Shown here one piece after another: positions 23,575 through 33,967 of a stretch of 64,000 bases of DNA (position 1 is its first letter; every line of letters starts with the position of its first letter). A model generated the notes under the pieces. It saw nothing but the letters and a program-made list of their open reading frames with translations. It was not told where the DNA came from and did not search any database. Made by a program: the position numbers and the translations under genes. The stretch comes from Favolaschia claudopus. Lineage: Eukaryota > Basidiomycota > Agaricomycetes > Agaricales > Mycenaceae. The stretch lies in the NCBI GenBank assembly GCA_037176885.1, contig JAWWNJ010000026.1:310001-374000 (forward strand), written 5' to 3'.

Positions 23575-24400
23575 CCTTGATTATTGCTTCGCTGAGCTCT
23601 CGCAAGACAAAGGAATCGTGCACCCGCTTCTCGTGAATCACATATGGTCCAGAGTACGTCCACTCACCTTTAGCTCCCTTCGTTTCGTCTAATTTTGATT
23701 CTCTGAGCCAGACATACATCCCAACCTCGTAGTCAGCAAAATCGAAACAAAAATAATGTTGCTCAGCTAGGTCTTTGATGCCTCGACTTGCAAATAGTTT
23801 CGTTCGCTTCTTTCATCTTCGGATGATCTCACCGTGACAATTGGAGAGCGCGAATAGCTAAGGCTCCATTCGGCAGTTATTACTTAGCGGCACTTCGCAG
23901 CACTTGAGCACTTCAAAGCACTTCGGCCTGCATCTCACGTTTCCGAGAACCTTGCCAGCATAGTGCCGTGAGCATGATGGCCCATCAATTGGCCAAAAAC
24001 CATGGAAACTTCACTTTCATTGGCTCGCTTGCAGCCGCGGCTGGTCTGGCCGTTGTCGAGGCTGACTGTGGGGGTTCTCCCAGTCCCTCCCGGCAAAAGT
24101 GCGAAGTGACGATGCTTTCTAAGTGCTGTGAAGTGCCGCTAACTAACGACAGCTGAATGGAGCCTAAGAGATCCTCATGAGTCTTTACTTCGTGCCAATC
24201 CAATGTCTGCCAACTGATCTCGTCAATGTCAAATGAGAAAATCAGATGCACACCGTATAGAAGGGACTCGCGTAGAAAGCAATACTGATTTGAGGTAGCG
24301 CAGCCAATTCCCTTTTGCGTTGCCTGTACATTTGAATAGTGCGGTAACAAGCGGTTGATGATGTCATTCAACAGGTGTGTTGCCTTCTAGATGATAGGGA
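23575..24400 (-). pseudogene. Ty3/gypsy integrase C-terminal remnant, split by a MITE
   Basis: On the minus strand from 24400: a degraded stretch like WLRYLKSVLLSTRVPSIRC, where gypsy integrases have a conserved Trp-containing block, then HEDLLAIRALQLS. After the MITE it continues MKEANETICKSRHQRP and GMYVWLRESKLDETKGAKGE with TYSGPYVIHEKR, the usual integrase C-terminal 'GD-x-V-W-L ... GP-x-x-I' motif. It contains stops and frame changes. It is not the family of the 18-kb element. Confidence 0.6.
23862..24164. mobile_element. MITE with about 45-bp inverted repeats and a TAA target duplication (PIF/Harbinger-like)
   Basis: Ends begin GGCTCCATTC on each side. The inverted repeats continue through TTAGCGGCACTTC and CAGCACTT with a few mismatches. 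Flanked by TAA at 23859-23861 and 24165-24167; TWA duplications are typical of PIF/Harbinger. It is about 303 bp with no transposase. It sits inside the gypsy integrase remnant. Confidence 0.75.
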
Positions 24401-24520
24401 GTAGAAACGATCACAGTGCAGCAGTACTGAGTTCTAAGAAGTTCAAGTACTTCACCTTTGAATTACGAGCCTCCATCAAATGAAATAAACAGCACGCATG
24501 CGAACCAACAAATAATATCT

Positions 24521-24559
24521 TTGCCTTTTCGGCTTCCATCTGGTGTACACCCTCCAACA
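24521..24559 (+). repeat. Terminal fragment of the gag-only copia LTR
   Basis: The segment from ttgccttttcggcttccatc to cctccaaca equals the last 39 bp of the LTR family at 472-631 and 1717-1865, in the same orientation as 22607-22767. Confidence 0.75.
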
Positions 24560-26134
24560 TTTCCGTCTCATTTTCAGTTCAACAGAGCTTCAGGCGCAAG
24601 TATTGTTGAAAGGACAAGGTTGATTGCATTGGAATTGACCGCCTCCTTGCACAAGGATCGAGGGCAGGAGGAAGGCGAGTTTGGCGGTGTTTATGAACAC
24701 GGGGCGAATCGATGGGAGGAAATGAGAGCTGATCGGTTGTCTCTTCCAAGTTGCTGTCTACTGCTGGTGTGCAGACGTGTGAACCTAGCGCAGAATTTAG
24801 CGCACTGCGTTGCCCACTCTGGCTCGGGTTTGCAAGAGTGTATTAGTTGCGTGCACAAAGTCTCAAATGTGCAGATTTCGCTATCACCACACGTATACAT
24901 GTGAAGGCAATCTCGCAGCCATTCACCGTGCTCTCAAAACTGTGGAGGAGGATTGATGATCCAATAGATCCCTGACTATGTCTCACTGAGGAGCGTCACA
25001 ACCTAACGAAAGCGAAGAGAACAGTAGGTACACGTGGCGGTTCTTTGATGTGAGCTCAGTCGTGACGAGCTTGCGAGTGCAGCTGAGTCTGGCTGAGTGG
25101 AAGGCAAGGTAGTGATGTAAGAGTAGATGACAGCTGATACCTGATGACAGCTGTCATTCTCTTTTCTTCCTCCCGCTCTCGCGTTCGTTGCGGTGCTAAC
25201 CCGACATTGAATGTTCAAGTCAATTATGAACAATTCGGCCCATAAACGAAGAGGGAAAAATGAAAGAAACAAAGAGTCGACTCACCGAGGAGCCGCCACG
25301 CGAATTTTTTTTAGTTGTATTGCACGCCTCCTTTGGGAGGGTACTATGTGCATGGTCAGTGATGGCATACCGCTCTAAAAGCCAAGTGAGAATGCGGAGT
25401 AAGAATCGAAACTTGCGGCTTGTGCGGTTCAAAAATTAATGGAAATGAGTGAAAAATCAATGAGGGCATGGGGTATTCAAAAGAATCAATTCTCACCTGT
25501 GAAAGGTCGTTGGAACACTGGAAAGTGAATTCAGCGTTGAAGTTGTAATAATTTGCGGCACATATAGGAAGAGAAACTAACTAATGAGAAGGTCAGTGAC
25601 AATTGTACCGAAGAAAAACAAATTGATTGAAAAGAAAATAAGGACTCGCTGTATAAACATTGAAGTGGTAATAGGGAGGAAAATTTGAAAGTCAGAAAAA
25701 TGTTGAGTAGGTGGTATTTAAGTGACACACTAGAAATTTAGACCTGAATGGGCGGGAGATGAGCCCTGTCAGGGAGATCTTGGCAGTGCCGGTTGTGAAG
25801 GAGATACAAAGTGTCAGCATCGGTGTTGTCGCGGAGCGAAAAAAGCTTTCGTTAGCGTGGAGAACAAATGGTGACGGCGGCACATAAATTGCGTGTTGGG
25901 TGCATGTCGTGCTGTTCCCAGGATTCAAGTTGGCATTGAGCGACCCGAGGTTTAGGTGAAAAGTAAGTGTTTGACTGGTGCACTTACTTAGCCAGCGCAG
26001 CGCAGTCGAAGGTGCTGGCGTCTGCGTCCTTGATGAAGCAGTATTTCGTTGGCAGCGAGTTCTTTACAATACGGTGAAAGGTCGGTGATTTTCGGGCATG
26101 CGGATGACCCAGCCGCCTCGAATGAGCCAGCAAT
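24560..26134 (-). other. No intact gene; possible copia pre-integrase fragment at the gypsy target
   Basis: Most of this stretch holds only short frames. On the minus strand next to 26134, one frame reads RRLGHPHARKSPTFHRIV and then DCAALAK, resembling a copia GAG-pre-integrase segment (LGHP ... LP ... C-x2-C). If correct, the 18-kb gypsy element landed in another decayed retrotransposon whose continuation lies right of 44359. A second frame (LILAESAQMDAAHR into IAGSFEAAG) also crosses the reconstructed empty site, so the reading is not settled. Confidence 0.35.
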
Positions 26135-26138
26135 GCGG

Positions 26139-27255
26139 TGAAACGCTTGCACGCGGTCTAGTACAGCAAGTACTAGATAGTTTGTGGATTAACCCTGAAG
26201 GCCTATCTAGCTTTCCACCGCAAAAGCTGATACCACACAGCTAACACAGAGTTCACACAATATCCAAGTCCAATACCGCTGATACCACACAGACGGCCTT
26301 AAAGTCCAAATTCACACTAAGAGTGGGTGCGAGTAGATTGAGAAACTTGTACAAAACGCTAAACAGAGCTCCTGGTATAGAGTTGATATAGGATGTCAAG
26401 CCCTAGATCTCTGCCTTTATTCGGGACTTTAGTCAGTTAAACCGACACGCCCTAGCTAGGTCAGGAATCCAGTACTGAACACCTTCTACCACTGGCCTTA
26501 TATACTGTACATTCTAGCTTACTATTTACTGATTACTGTGCGACTGTCCACGGTCTATTTAATACACTGTCCAATAGGCATCCAGATAATTTATGATCCT
26601 TTCCTTCATCCCTGGTTTCCGATCGTTTCACAACCACGATCAAATACGTCCACTCTCCAAGAGGTTCCTTATTTATGGGCTCCTTGCTTAAGCCTTTGCC
26701 TGGCTTTGTGCAGAAACAGAAAGCTGAGTATCCAACGGTCATTTAGATACCCATACTTCCTATGTTCAGGCCAAGGACGGGATCTTGAACACTATCTAGA
26801 GTCCGGCTTGTGTTCCCTGTGATAGGTTCAGTGATCCCTTGATGCGTCTAAGTGACAACGGTTGTTCCGTAAATGCCTCGGAGTGATGCCTTAGCCAGCC
26901 GTCCTGGTCATGGTGTTTCCGCTGATCAGTTGGTTAGCCAGGCAGCCTGCTCGTCTATCTAGAGTATGTAACAGGTGGGACGGTCATCGTTAAGTCCCTT
27001 TTTGTGGTATTTAGACAACTTGTGGATCCAAGAGGCTTTATACTCTTTGCGGAGTCCAAATACCTTTACTTGAGGTACGTCGCTCGGTCTGGTGATTTCC
27101 TTACAATACGTCCAGGTATTGCCTTAACTTGGCCGTGTCTTGGTTAGCAATCCAGGACTGATCCTAACCCTCTTGAGCCTAAAATGTAGGTACTTAGCTA
27201 GTAAAACGCGCAAATTCCTGCACATTCCACTACTAGCCCAATAGCCTGCTTATCA
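26139..27255 (-). repeat. 3' LTR of the 18-kb gypsy element (259-bp deletion)
   Basis: 1,117 bp. Differs from the 5' LTR by the deletion and by two substitutions in the last 22 bases (CpG here, CpA and TpG there), as expected from deamination of methylated CpG. Confidence 0.92.
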
Positions 27256-27270
27256 TCTCCCCCATTCTTT
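27256..27270 (-). other. Polypurine tract of the gypsy element
   Basis: On the minus strand AAAGAATGGGGGAGA directly precedes the LTR start TGATAAGC, the expected position of the plus-strand primer. Near copies of this tract occur at 30059-30074 and about 33839-33853. Confidence 0.75.
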
Positions 27271-27822
27271 GCTCCTGACCGTCCCCGGTCAACTCTATCT
27301 TTCTTATCTAGACTAGACTGAGGCTTTATTTGAAGCCCCATCACTCCAGATCCACTCAAATCACTTGACTGCCGCTGTTTTGGTTTAGCTACTACTTGGC
27401 TGGATTTAGCCAGGATTCTAAGTCCTGAATCCCTCAAGCGTTTTGCCTCCGGCCAACAGTTACGTAATTTACGTCATCTCTTAATTAATCCATCAATCCT
27501 TGACTGATTCTCTGTTTCCGCGGGAGCATTTGATTCAAAGGTTCGTCCCCTGTCTGGGATACGTTCCTCTGCTCAATACCTCCCGGTTGATACCCAACAA
27601 GTCCCAATTTCGTCTTTTCGTTGTTTGGTAAGAGCCCTTTCTTTTGAAATCCTTCCCTGAATCTGAACTTTATCAGTCGTTCTCGATTCGGTAAGTTCTC
27701 ATTATGGCCTCTATTGATAGAATCGCTGACTTATAGCGCTTCTTTTCAATAGAGTCTCAAACTCTATCCAACGCTTCCAAAATTCCAAGTCCTTCTACAG
27801 AAGAAGCTGCGTCCGCAGCTTT

Positions 27823-27830
27823 CTTAAATA
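27823..27830 (+). promoter_or_regulatory. TATA-like box upstream of accessory gene A
   Basis: TTAAATAG about 50 bp before the ATG at 27880. Similar AT boxes precede gene C (GATATA at 31526, ATG 31563), gene D (TTATTTAGG at 32137, ATG 32205) and gene E (CTATTTAAG at 33893, ATG 33968). Confidence 0.4.
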
Positions 27831-27879
27831 GAGGGACTTAGGAAATTTTCTTCATCCTTTCTTTCTTTCGCCCACTACG

Positions 27880-30154
27880 ATGTCCCACCGCCGTGCCAAA
27901 GGCAATCCTCTCCGCCCTGCGTCACCCGAGGTCGACGCTTCCCTCACTTATTGGGCCGCCTTCAACCACCCCTGCACTCGTCCTCTCAACAAAATTCTCC
28001 TCGCTGCTTCCGAACCCATCGAGAAAGAGGTCGCTTATGTTGCTTTCGGCCAAGCCCTTCCTGCGATCGAGTACGCGTTCGACGAGCAACTTTGGGAGTC
28101 TCAACCGGAGGAGTGCCACGCCTGGAATGGCATGATGGCTAACCTCCTCGAGTTCCTGGACGTCGTCCCGAATTTCTGGGCTTCCGTTGTGCAGTCTCCT
28201 CCTGAGGATCCCGGCGAGGTACGTCTCCTTTTCCTCTTCTTAGTTTCACTCTCTAATCCTCCTTTAGTATCCTGATCTTCCCGACAACTTCAAGATCCCG
28301 TTTGCTACCGCGCCGGACCTCGACTTCACCCAATACGACTGGTCGATCCCTCCCTTCTATTCGCTTGTCAAGCAGGAGGTCGTCAAGACTTCGCCGTACG
28401 CCAAACTCGAGATTCCACCGTACGAGCCGCCCGTTCCCATCAAGCGTCGGTCTCTCTTTAAGGAGCCCTCGTCTACCAACGCGAAGGGTTCCAAGAAGCC
28501 GGATGCTCAGTCCGCGTCTGCGTCGTCGTCCCCGGTGAGGCCGCGCCCCATGTTTATGGTGAAGACCGAGGTTCAGCAAGTTCGCGGGCCTCCTGGCCGC
28601 CGTGTTTTCGATGGGGTTGAAATCCCCAATACTCGTTCGTCGTAAGTCTTCGTCTCTTAATCTCCCAACTTTCTTTTAACTAACGTTTCCTTTTATTAGT
28701 TCTGCCCAGTCTGGCAACAATCGTAAACGCAAGTTCGGGGAAAGTGGGGACATTGAGATGGTTAAGTCAAAAGACCAAGAGTCCGTTCAGGTAAATTTCT
28801 TTTTAACCTAGACTGCCTGCCCTTTTATTTGGCTAACCCTTTCGTCCCTTAGGCTGATAGCGATGGCGAGGACGAGGTTGTTCCCACCGCGCCCGTCGTG
28901 GTCGTCGACGGCCGCCAGAACTTCGTTATTCCTCGTCGCGCCAAGCTCGGGTCCATCCATTACCCCAACGCCAAGACGACTATGCCGACTCAGTCCGAGA
29001 TTCAGGCCTTCGCTAAGCAGGTTGTCGATGTTTTCCAACACCGTCTTCTCAACTCGTCGGTTACAGGCTCAGGTAAGTCCCCTTTATTGTTGACCTAACC
29101 CTTTCTTGTACTGACTAAAGTTCAGAGGATTTCAACCCGCTGCCTCCGTTCAACATCGTCACTCCCCTTAACCACCCGTTCCTCTACGGTGTGCGTTTCA
29201 AGGGCAAGACTCCGCCGCGGTTCTACAATTACCTTCCGCCCGGGACGTTGACTAGGGTGTCCACGAAGCCTGAGCTCGCGCCTCCGCCACCGCCCTTCGA
29301 GCATCTTCCCAAGTTCGATCCTGCGCCCATCATGGAGCTGGAGTTTGGTAAAGCTAAGATCGTAAGTTTTGTTTATCTTAAACGATCTTTTTCTTTAACT
29401 AACAACTCTCCCACTCTAGCCTGGCTGGATCTGTATCCAGTGCCTGGCGCTCAACCAGACTTGTATCCCGGCGGCCTTCGGTGCGAAGTGCAGCGCTTGC
29501 CACAAGAAGGGGTTCTCGTGCGAGTTTGAGAAGTGCGACGAGGAGCTGGTGGAGTTTTACCACCAACTCGGCCCTCGTTTCACCAAGTTCTCCAACTGTG
29601 AGTCTTTTCCTTTCTTTTATTTGTTCTAGCTAACGCTTTCTTCGTTTAGACACCGACCATCTTGGTGAAGTCCTGCTTTCTCGCTATCATCACTACATCG
29701 ACACCGCCAAGATCGCCCGCGCTGCCGCCAAGGACTTCGCCTCGACCTTCCGCCACTACCACGCGCACGCCGTCGACATCATCTCGGTCGTTGGCCTCGA
29801 CAAATTCCTGTCGCGCTTCTCCGCCGTCGATGTCAGCCCGGCCGACCTCCGCGCCCACTTTGAACACCTCGTGAAGCAGTTCAATGCGGCGTCGACTCCC
29901 AACTTGAAGGCGATCCACCCAGGGCCCAGGCCGTCGGAGGAAGAGCTCGCCATCAAGGTTGACCGCGATGCACTTGCCGCTGCCGTTGCTGCTGAGGGCG
30001 ACGATGGGCAACCGGTAAGTCCCTCCCTTTACCCTTCCTCTATCCACTTTTGCTGACCATCTCCCCCATTCTTTTACTCTAGGCTACCTTGTCGACGATT
30101 GACGCGGAACCCAGCGGAACTGAGATGGCAGTGGATACGGCGGAGTCGGGATAG
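27880..30154 (+). CDS. Accessory gene A: 624-aa protein with a Zn2Cys6-like motif, antisense to gypsy pol
   Basis: Eight exons join in phase without a stop: 27880-28218, 28268-28641, 28700-28790, 28853-29072, 29126-29361, 29420-29597, 29650-30014 and 30083-30154. A helical N-terminus (YWAAFNHPCTRPLNKILL) is followed by a Pro-rich basic segment with NNRKRKFGE, an acidic patch, and a conserved-looking block around RFYNYLPPG. Residues about 425-454 hold CIQC, then C, CSAC and C with spacing C-x2-C-x6-C-x8-C-x2-C-x6-C, the pattern of fungal Zn(II)2Cys6 domains, here in the C-terminal half rather than at the N-terminus. No fungal transcription-factor middle domain was seen. Possible roles are DNA or nucleic-acid binding for the element; this is inference. 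Genes B, C and D carry the same motif. Confidence 0.8.
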
Positions 30155-30798
30155 CTCATGGACTTTTGCCCGCTCGTCGTTCCGTTTGGCTGCGCGCGTT
30201 TCTTACGCGCTGATTTTCGTTTTGTTTTCATAATGCACAGCATCTACTATGTACTTGGACTAGGCCTCCATAGTTAGATTATCGGTAACCCTAGAACTAA
30301 AAAAATGTAACGTCTATAGGATACCCTCTCTGCTTAGAGGGTATCTATAAAAGCTTTTTGTATACTGGTCTTCCTTTGTGTGAACAAGTCCTCTTGGACT
30401 TTATTACTTTTTTATAAGAAAGTCCCTTAATACCATTTTCTTAGTCTTTTTAGAACGTCAACTACTTGAGGGCCGGTCCCAATTTTACTTGGAAGTCCTT
30501 ACAAGTTGGCCATTCTGGTTTACCCAGAATCCGTTTTGCCTGATAACGGTTGAATTTAGCTAGAGGCTTGGTTAGCCTGTGAACAGGCCTGGCTAATCAT
30601 TCAATAGTTAAGAGTCAAAGCCGTTCCTTTCTGCATTATGAACTATTAGGCACTTGTCCACCTTTCGTCTAAGTGATGTCATTTTGATTGACTTCCCGAT
30701 TTAGTAAAATCAGGCTGTCAACCTTAGCCGAAGTGATTGAGTTCCTAGTTTGGATGACCTTCACGTTAACCAGGCTCATAGGGGTCCTAGGCTTAACT
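30155..30798. other. Spacer between accessory genes A and B
   Basis: AT-rich, with a short inverted repeat (ggataccctctctgc / gcttagagggtatc, 30320-30345) that could act as a terminator for gene A. No coding frame. Confidence 0.4.
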
Positions 30799-31447
30799 AT
30801 GGCGGTCAATCCGCATCCAACTACTCTGAAGCCCTTGGGGGCTTATCTTTCGCTGGAGGAGGAGTTCACTTACTACTTTCTCGAGGATAAGAAGGTAGGT
30901 TCCCTCCGTTTTTGCCGTGTAGACATTACTTAGTTAGCGCATTCCGTTTTAGCCTGGGGCCGGAAGCTTATGCCAGTCTTGCAATGTCTTCGGGCTGACT
31001 TGCAAATTCAAGGCCTGGGGTAGAGGTTGCGAACACTGTGAACTCCACCACCAGTCAGACTGCACTTATGCCCAGTGGCCTGCTTTCCTTGACTTCCGCA
31101 AGTCTGAATTATGGGAGAAGACGGGTTCGTCTTATCCCTTTTTATCGCCCTTAGCTAGGTTCTGATTTGTTTGTCTAGAGCTTCGCTATGGCGGAGACTA
31201 CTTCCCAGAGTCCCACCTTGAGGCTTACTTCGAGCCTTTGTTTAAACGGAACGTGGCCGCTTACGAACGGAGGCTCGAGATAGCTCTTCTTAAGGTTAGG
31301 CAAGCGTCACCAGCGGAAGCTATGGAAGTGTATAGGGCGCACGAACGGGCTCACGGGGGCGGGACTTTCGGAGTCGCAGCTTGGCTGCGTTCAGACCCTG
31401 GCTTAACCATCCCAGTTATACGCCCGCGCCATACTTTCGAGCGTTAA
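30799..31447 (+). CDS. Accessory gene B: 178-aa protein with a Zn2Cys6-like motif
   Basis: Three exons in phase: 30799-30894, 30953-31124 and 31179-31447. It opens MAVNPHPTTLKPLGAYLSLE with EEEFTYYFLEDKK just before the first intron. Residues 39-69 hold the cysteine motif C-x2-C-x6-C-x8-C-x2-C-x7-C (CQSC ... WGRGCEHC ... C). The rest is helical and charged (LFKRNVAAYERRLEIALLKV). The intron before the motif lies at the same place as in genes C and D, so the three are paralogues by structure. No known family beyond the motif. Compact size and position inside the retrotransposon suggest an element-encoded regulator. Confidence 0.72.
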
Positions 31448-31562
31448 GTTTATTTGGCCTTTATCTTAGCCAGACCTCCTGTTAGGGCCCGATTTGTATA
31501 AAGTCCAGTTTAGCTAGTCGATCTCGATATACCACTTCTTGTCTTCCACTCTCATCTTCGCT

Positions 31563-31992
31563 ATGCCTTTCAACTCCCTGGAGGAGGAATACGCCTTTAT
31601 TTATCTAGAGGATCACCCCGTAGGTTTCTCCTTGTCCCATCGTAAATAACGGCTTATCCCTTTCCTAGTCTCTTAACTCATGTACTCAGTGCGCAGACCG
31701 CGGTCAAGACTGCGTATTCTCCTTCTGGGGCAGGGCTTGCGCCGCTTGCGAGGAGAGGCTTTGCAACTATTGCAGCACATACAGTCGATCATGGAGACTA
31801 TTTGGGAGGAGACTTATATGGCCCGCTGCGACCAAGTCAAGCGTCGTATTGACGCAGCTAAGTCTACTGCCGAGATTGCCCACCTCCGTACCTATTTTGA
31901 CCGCCTTGAGTTTGGCGCAATTGCCTACCGATGGCTAAGCCACAGGCACTGTGTCCTACGTCTCCAAGAGATTTGCCGAGGGGAAGCTTAAT
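31563..31992 (+). pseudogene. Accessory gene C: degenerate paralogue of gene B
   Basis: Exon 1 (31563-31619) reads MPFNSLEEEYAFIYLEDHP, closely like the end of gene B exon 1. After an intron, exon 2 from 31669 reads CTQC ... FWGRACAAC ... C with spacing C-x2-C-x6-C-x8-C-x2-C and further Cys. The frame that carries the motif then runs out. The natural C-terminus (ETIWEETYMARCDQVKRRID ... ending 31992) is in another frame, so a frame change near 31785 or a lost intron has broken the gene. It may still make a short motif-only protein. Confidence 0.6.
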
Positions 31993-32204
31993 TAATTGGC
32001 CCTTAGTTTACCCAGCCGCTCGTTCTAGTTTAGCCCAGACCCTCCTGTATCTTATCCGGTAGTTCGGTTATAGATTCAAGGTGATCGAATTAAACTTGAG
32101 ACAGTCTGGAGGGGTTGACTCGTCAGCGATCCACCTTTATTTAGGTGGACTCTGCCCTTTTGCGTCTCCAACTAATTCTTCTTCCCTTCTTCTAATCTTT
32201 CTGT

Positions 32205-33297
32205 ATGGCCCCAACTGCCGATTCTACTCTACTCGACATCGCCGCGCAGGTCGTTGGCTTAAATGAACCTGGCCCAGCTACAGTGGTGGATTTCTTGTTG
32301 ATGCTCCAGGAGCGCCGTGTAAGTCTTAGCTTCGTTAAGGCCCTTAGCTAACTCCCCACTTTTCTAGCCTAAGCGTCCCTGCGGCAATTGCGTCAACGCA
32401 GGTATCCTCTGCACTCCCACTCGCGCTGGGACTGGTTGCCGCGAGTGCACCCTTCAACTCTACTCCACTTGCGAGTTTATGGACGTTAATCGTTTTGTCG
32501 AGGAGCACGAGAAAGGTTTAGCCACTTTTATGCGTAGCCATAGTACGTCTTCCTCTTTTTCCTTTATCCGACGTTGGATTAACCTCCGTTTTGTCTAACT
32601 AGAGCGCAAGCCCAATCCAGATGGTCTAGCCAAGTGGCGCCGTTGGTCGTCGCTTATGATTTACGCTGGCCAGATCTTTCCGGCTCACGCTAACCTCGAC
32701 TTGGTCGCTACTCATACGGCTTATTTCCACATCTTGGGTCGTCTTCCTCTCGACTCGCTCTCCGTTATCCTGTCGGTCATCGAGACTTCCCTTCCTGGCC
32801 GAATTCCCATCAGCACTATTTTGCGTACTTTGGTTACTCGTAAGCGCGCCGCCCTGGAGGCGGCTGATCCAGATATTCCTTGGATCGCACCCCTTCCTAT
32901 GGGACCGACGGACTCTCCTCACCAAGCTAGGATTTTCCCTTTAACCAACACTCGCGTTAATCCTGACCCCGTCGCTGGCCCATCTATCCAGGGCGTTATG
33001 CCCGATGGTTCGAGTGCAGCCTTTAACTGGTCCACCCTCGCTTCACTCATCAACGACCAGTACAAAGACGACATCCCCGTCCGGTCGCCTCGTTCCATCC
33101 TTAACGGTCCTAACCCTGACTTAGCCGAGGGCTCCGTGTCTATCTTTGTCGACACTAGCCTTAGTGCTGTCGGAGGTTCTTCCGTCCGCGAGCAGCTAAC
33201 TAAAGAGTCCACCAGTGAGAAGGATCTCATCTCTTCGGTGCTTGACTGCGTTGATACCACCCTTATCTTTGGGGAGGACGCCGCCAGCGACTTTTAG
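32205..33297 (+). CDS. Accessory gene D: 327-aa protein with a Zn2Cys6-like motif
   Basis: Three exons in phase: 32205-32318, 32368-32542 and 32603-33297. The first 38 residues (MAPTADSTLLDIAAQVVG ... MLQERR) precede an intron, and residues 43-73 hold CGNC ... C ... GTGCREC ... C with spacing 2-6-8-2-7. The following 250 residues begin KWRRWSSLMIYAGQIFPAH and end in a Ser/Asp-rich tail. Motif near the N-terminus, as in classical Zn2Cys6 regulators, but I see no fungal-specific transcription-factor domain. It is uninterrupted and shares intron placement with B and C. Confidence 0.75.
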
Positions 33298-33967
33298 ATA
33301 CCTTAGCTCGGTAGACGGTTTTAGTCCTTAGGATGTTTGTATGGCCTTTTCACAATTAAACGTAGTTTATCTTGTGAATCGTCTGGCTTATCCACCTGAG
33401 GTCATAAGCTCTAGCTAAGCTGTTTGATTTGACAGATTGTGTCAGTCTAGCCGCTGTCATGACCTCACTTCTTAATTAAGCCGACTGAATGACGCGCTCA
33501 TCTAATTAGCCCGAGTTTATGATCGATCTAACTAGACTGTTCGCAGGGGTCGTCCTGAGGTGCCGACAAGCACTTCGTTAAGGTGGGGCGTCTTAGCCGG
33601 TGATCTGAGTCAGTCTTTTCTTAGCCTAACTCCGAATCGTTTATCCAGCGTCCGCTTGGCCTTAACCACACTTGTTCGCGCCATGCCCAGGCTCTTTGAT
33701 TTGCAAAATAGGGAAGGGTTCCTGATCACAAAAACGCTTCATCCCTTAGCTACTGTCAGACGTTGCTTTAATTTAATTCTGGCGGAGCTCCGTAGGATCA
33801 GGGAAAATTCGAAAATTCCGCCTGATTAACCGCAGTCTCACTCCCCCATTTTTTTAAATTACAACTGTCCCAGTTGCTAGACAATGGGCGAGCTATTTAA
33901 GCACTATTCCCCTTATGTCCCTCTTTCAGTATCGTATCCACTTCTCTTCTCGCTTCCCATTTCGACT
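33298..33967. other. Spacer between accessory genes D and E
   Basis: A weak open frame at 33560-33829 with no motif. A CTCCCCCATTTTTTT tract near 33840 resembles the polypurine tract in reverse complement. A CTATTTAAG box at 33893 probably serves gene E. Confidence 0.4.

Noticed and set aside
28253..30047. Minus-strand Arg/Gly-rich ORFs in the gypsy accessory region
   Set aside because: They are on the pol strand, but they are shadows of spliced gene A, whose plus-strand exons have consistent phases and splice sites.
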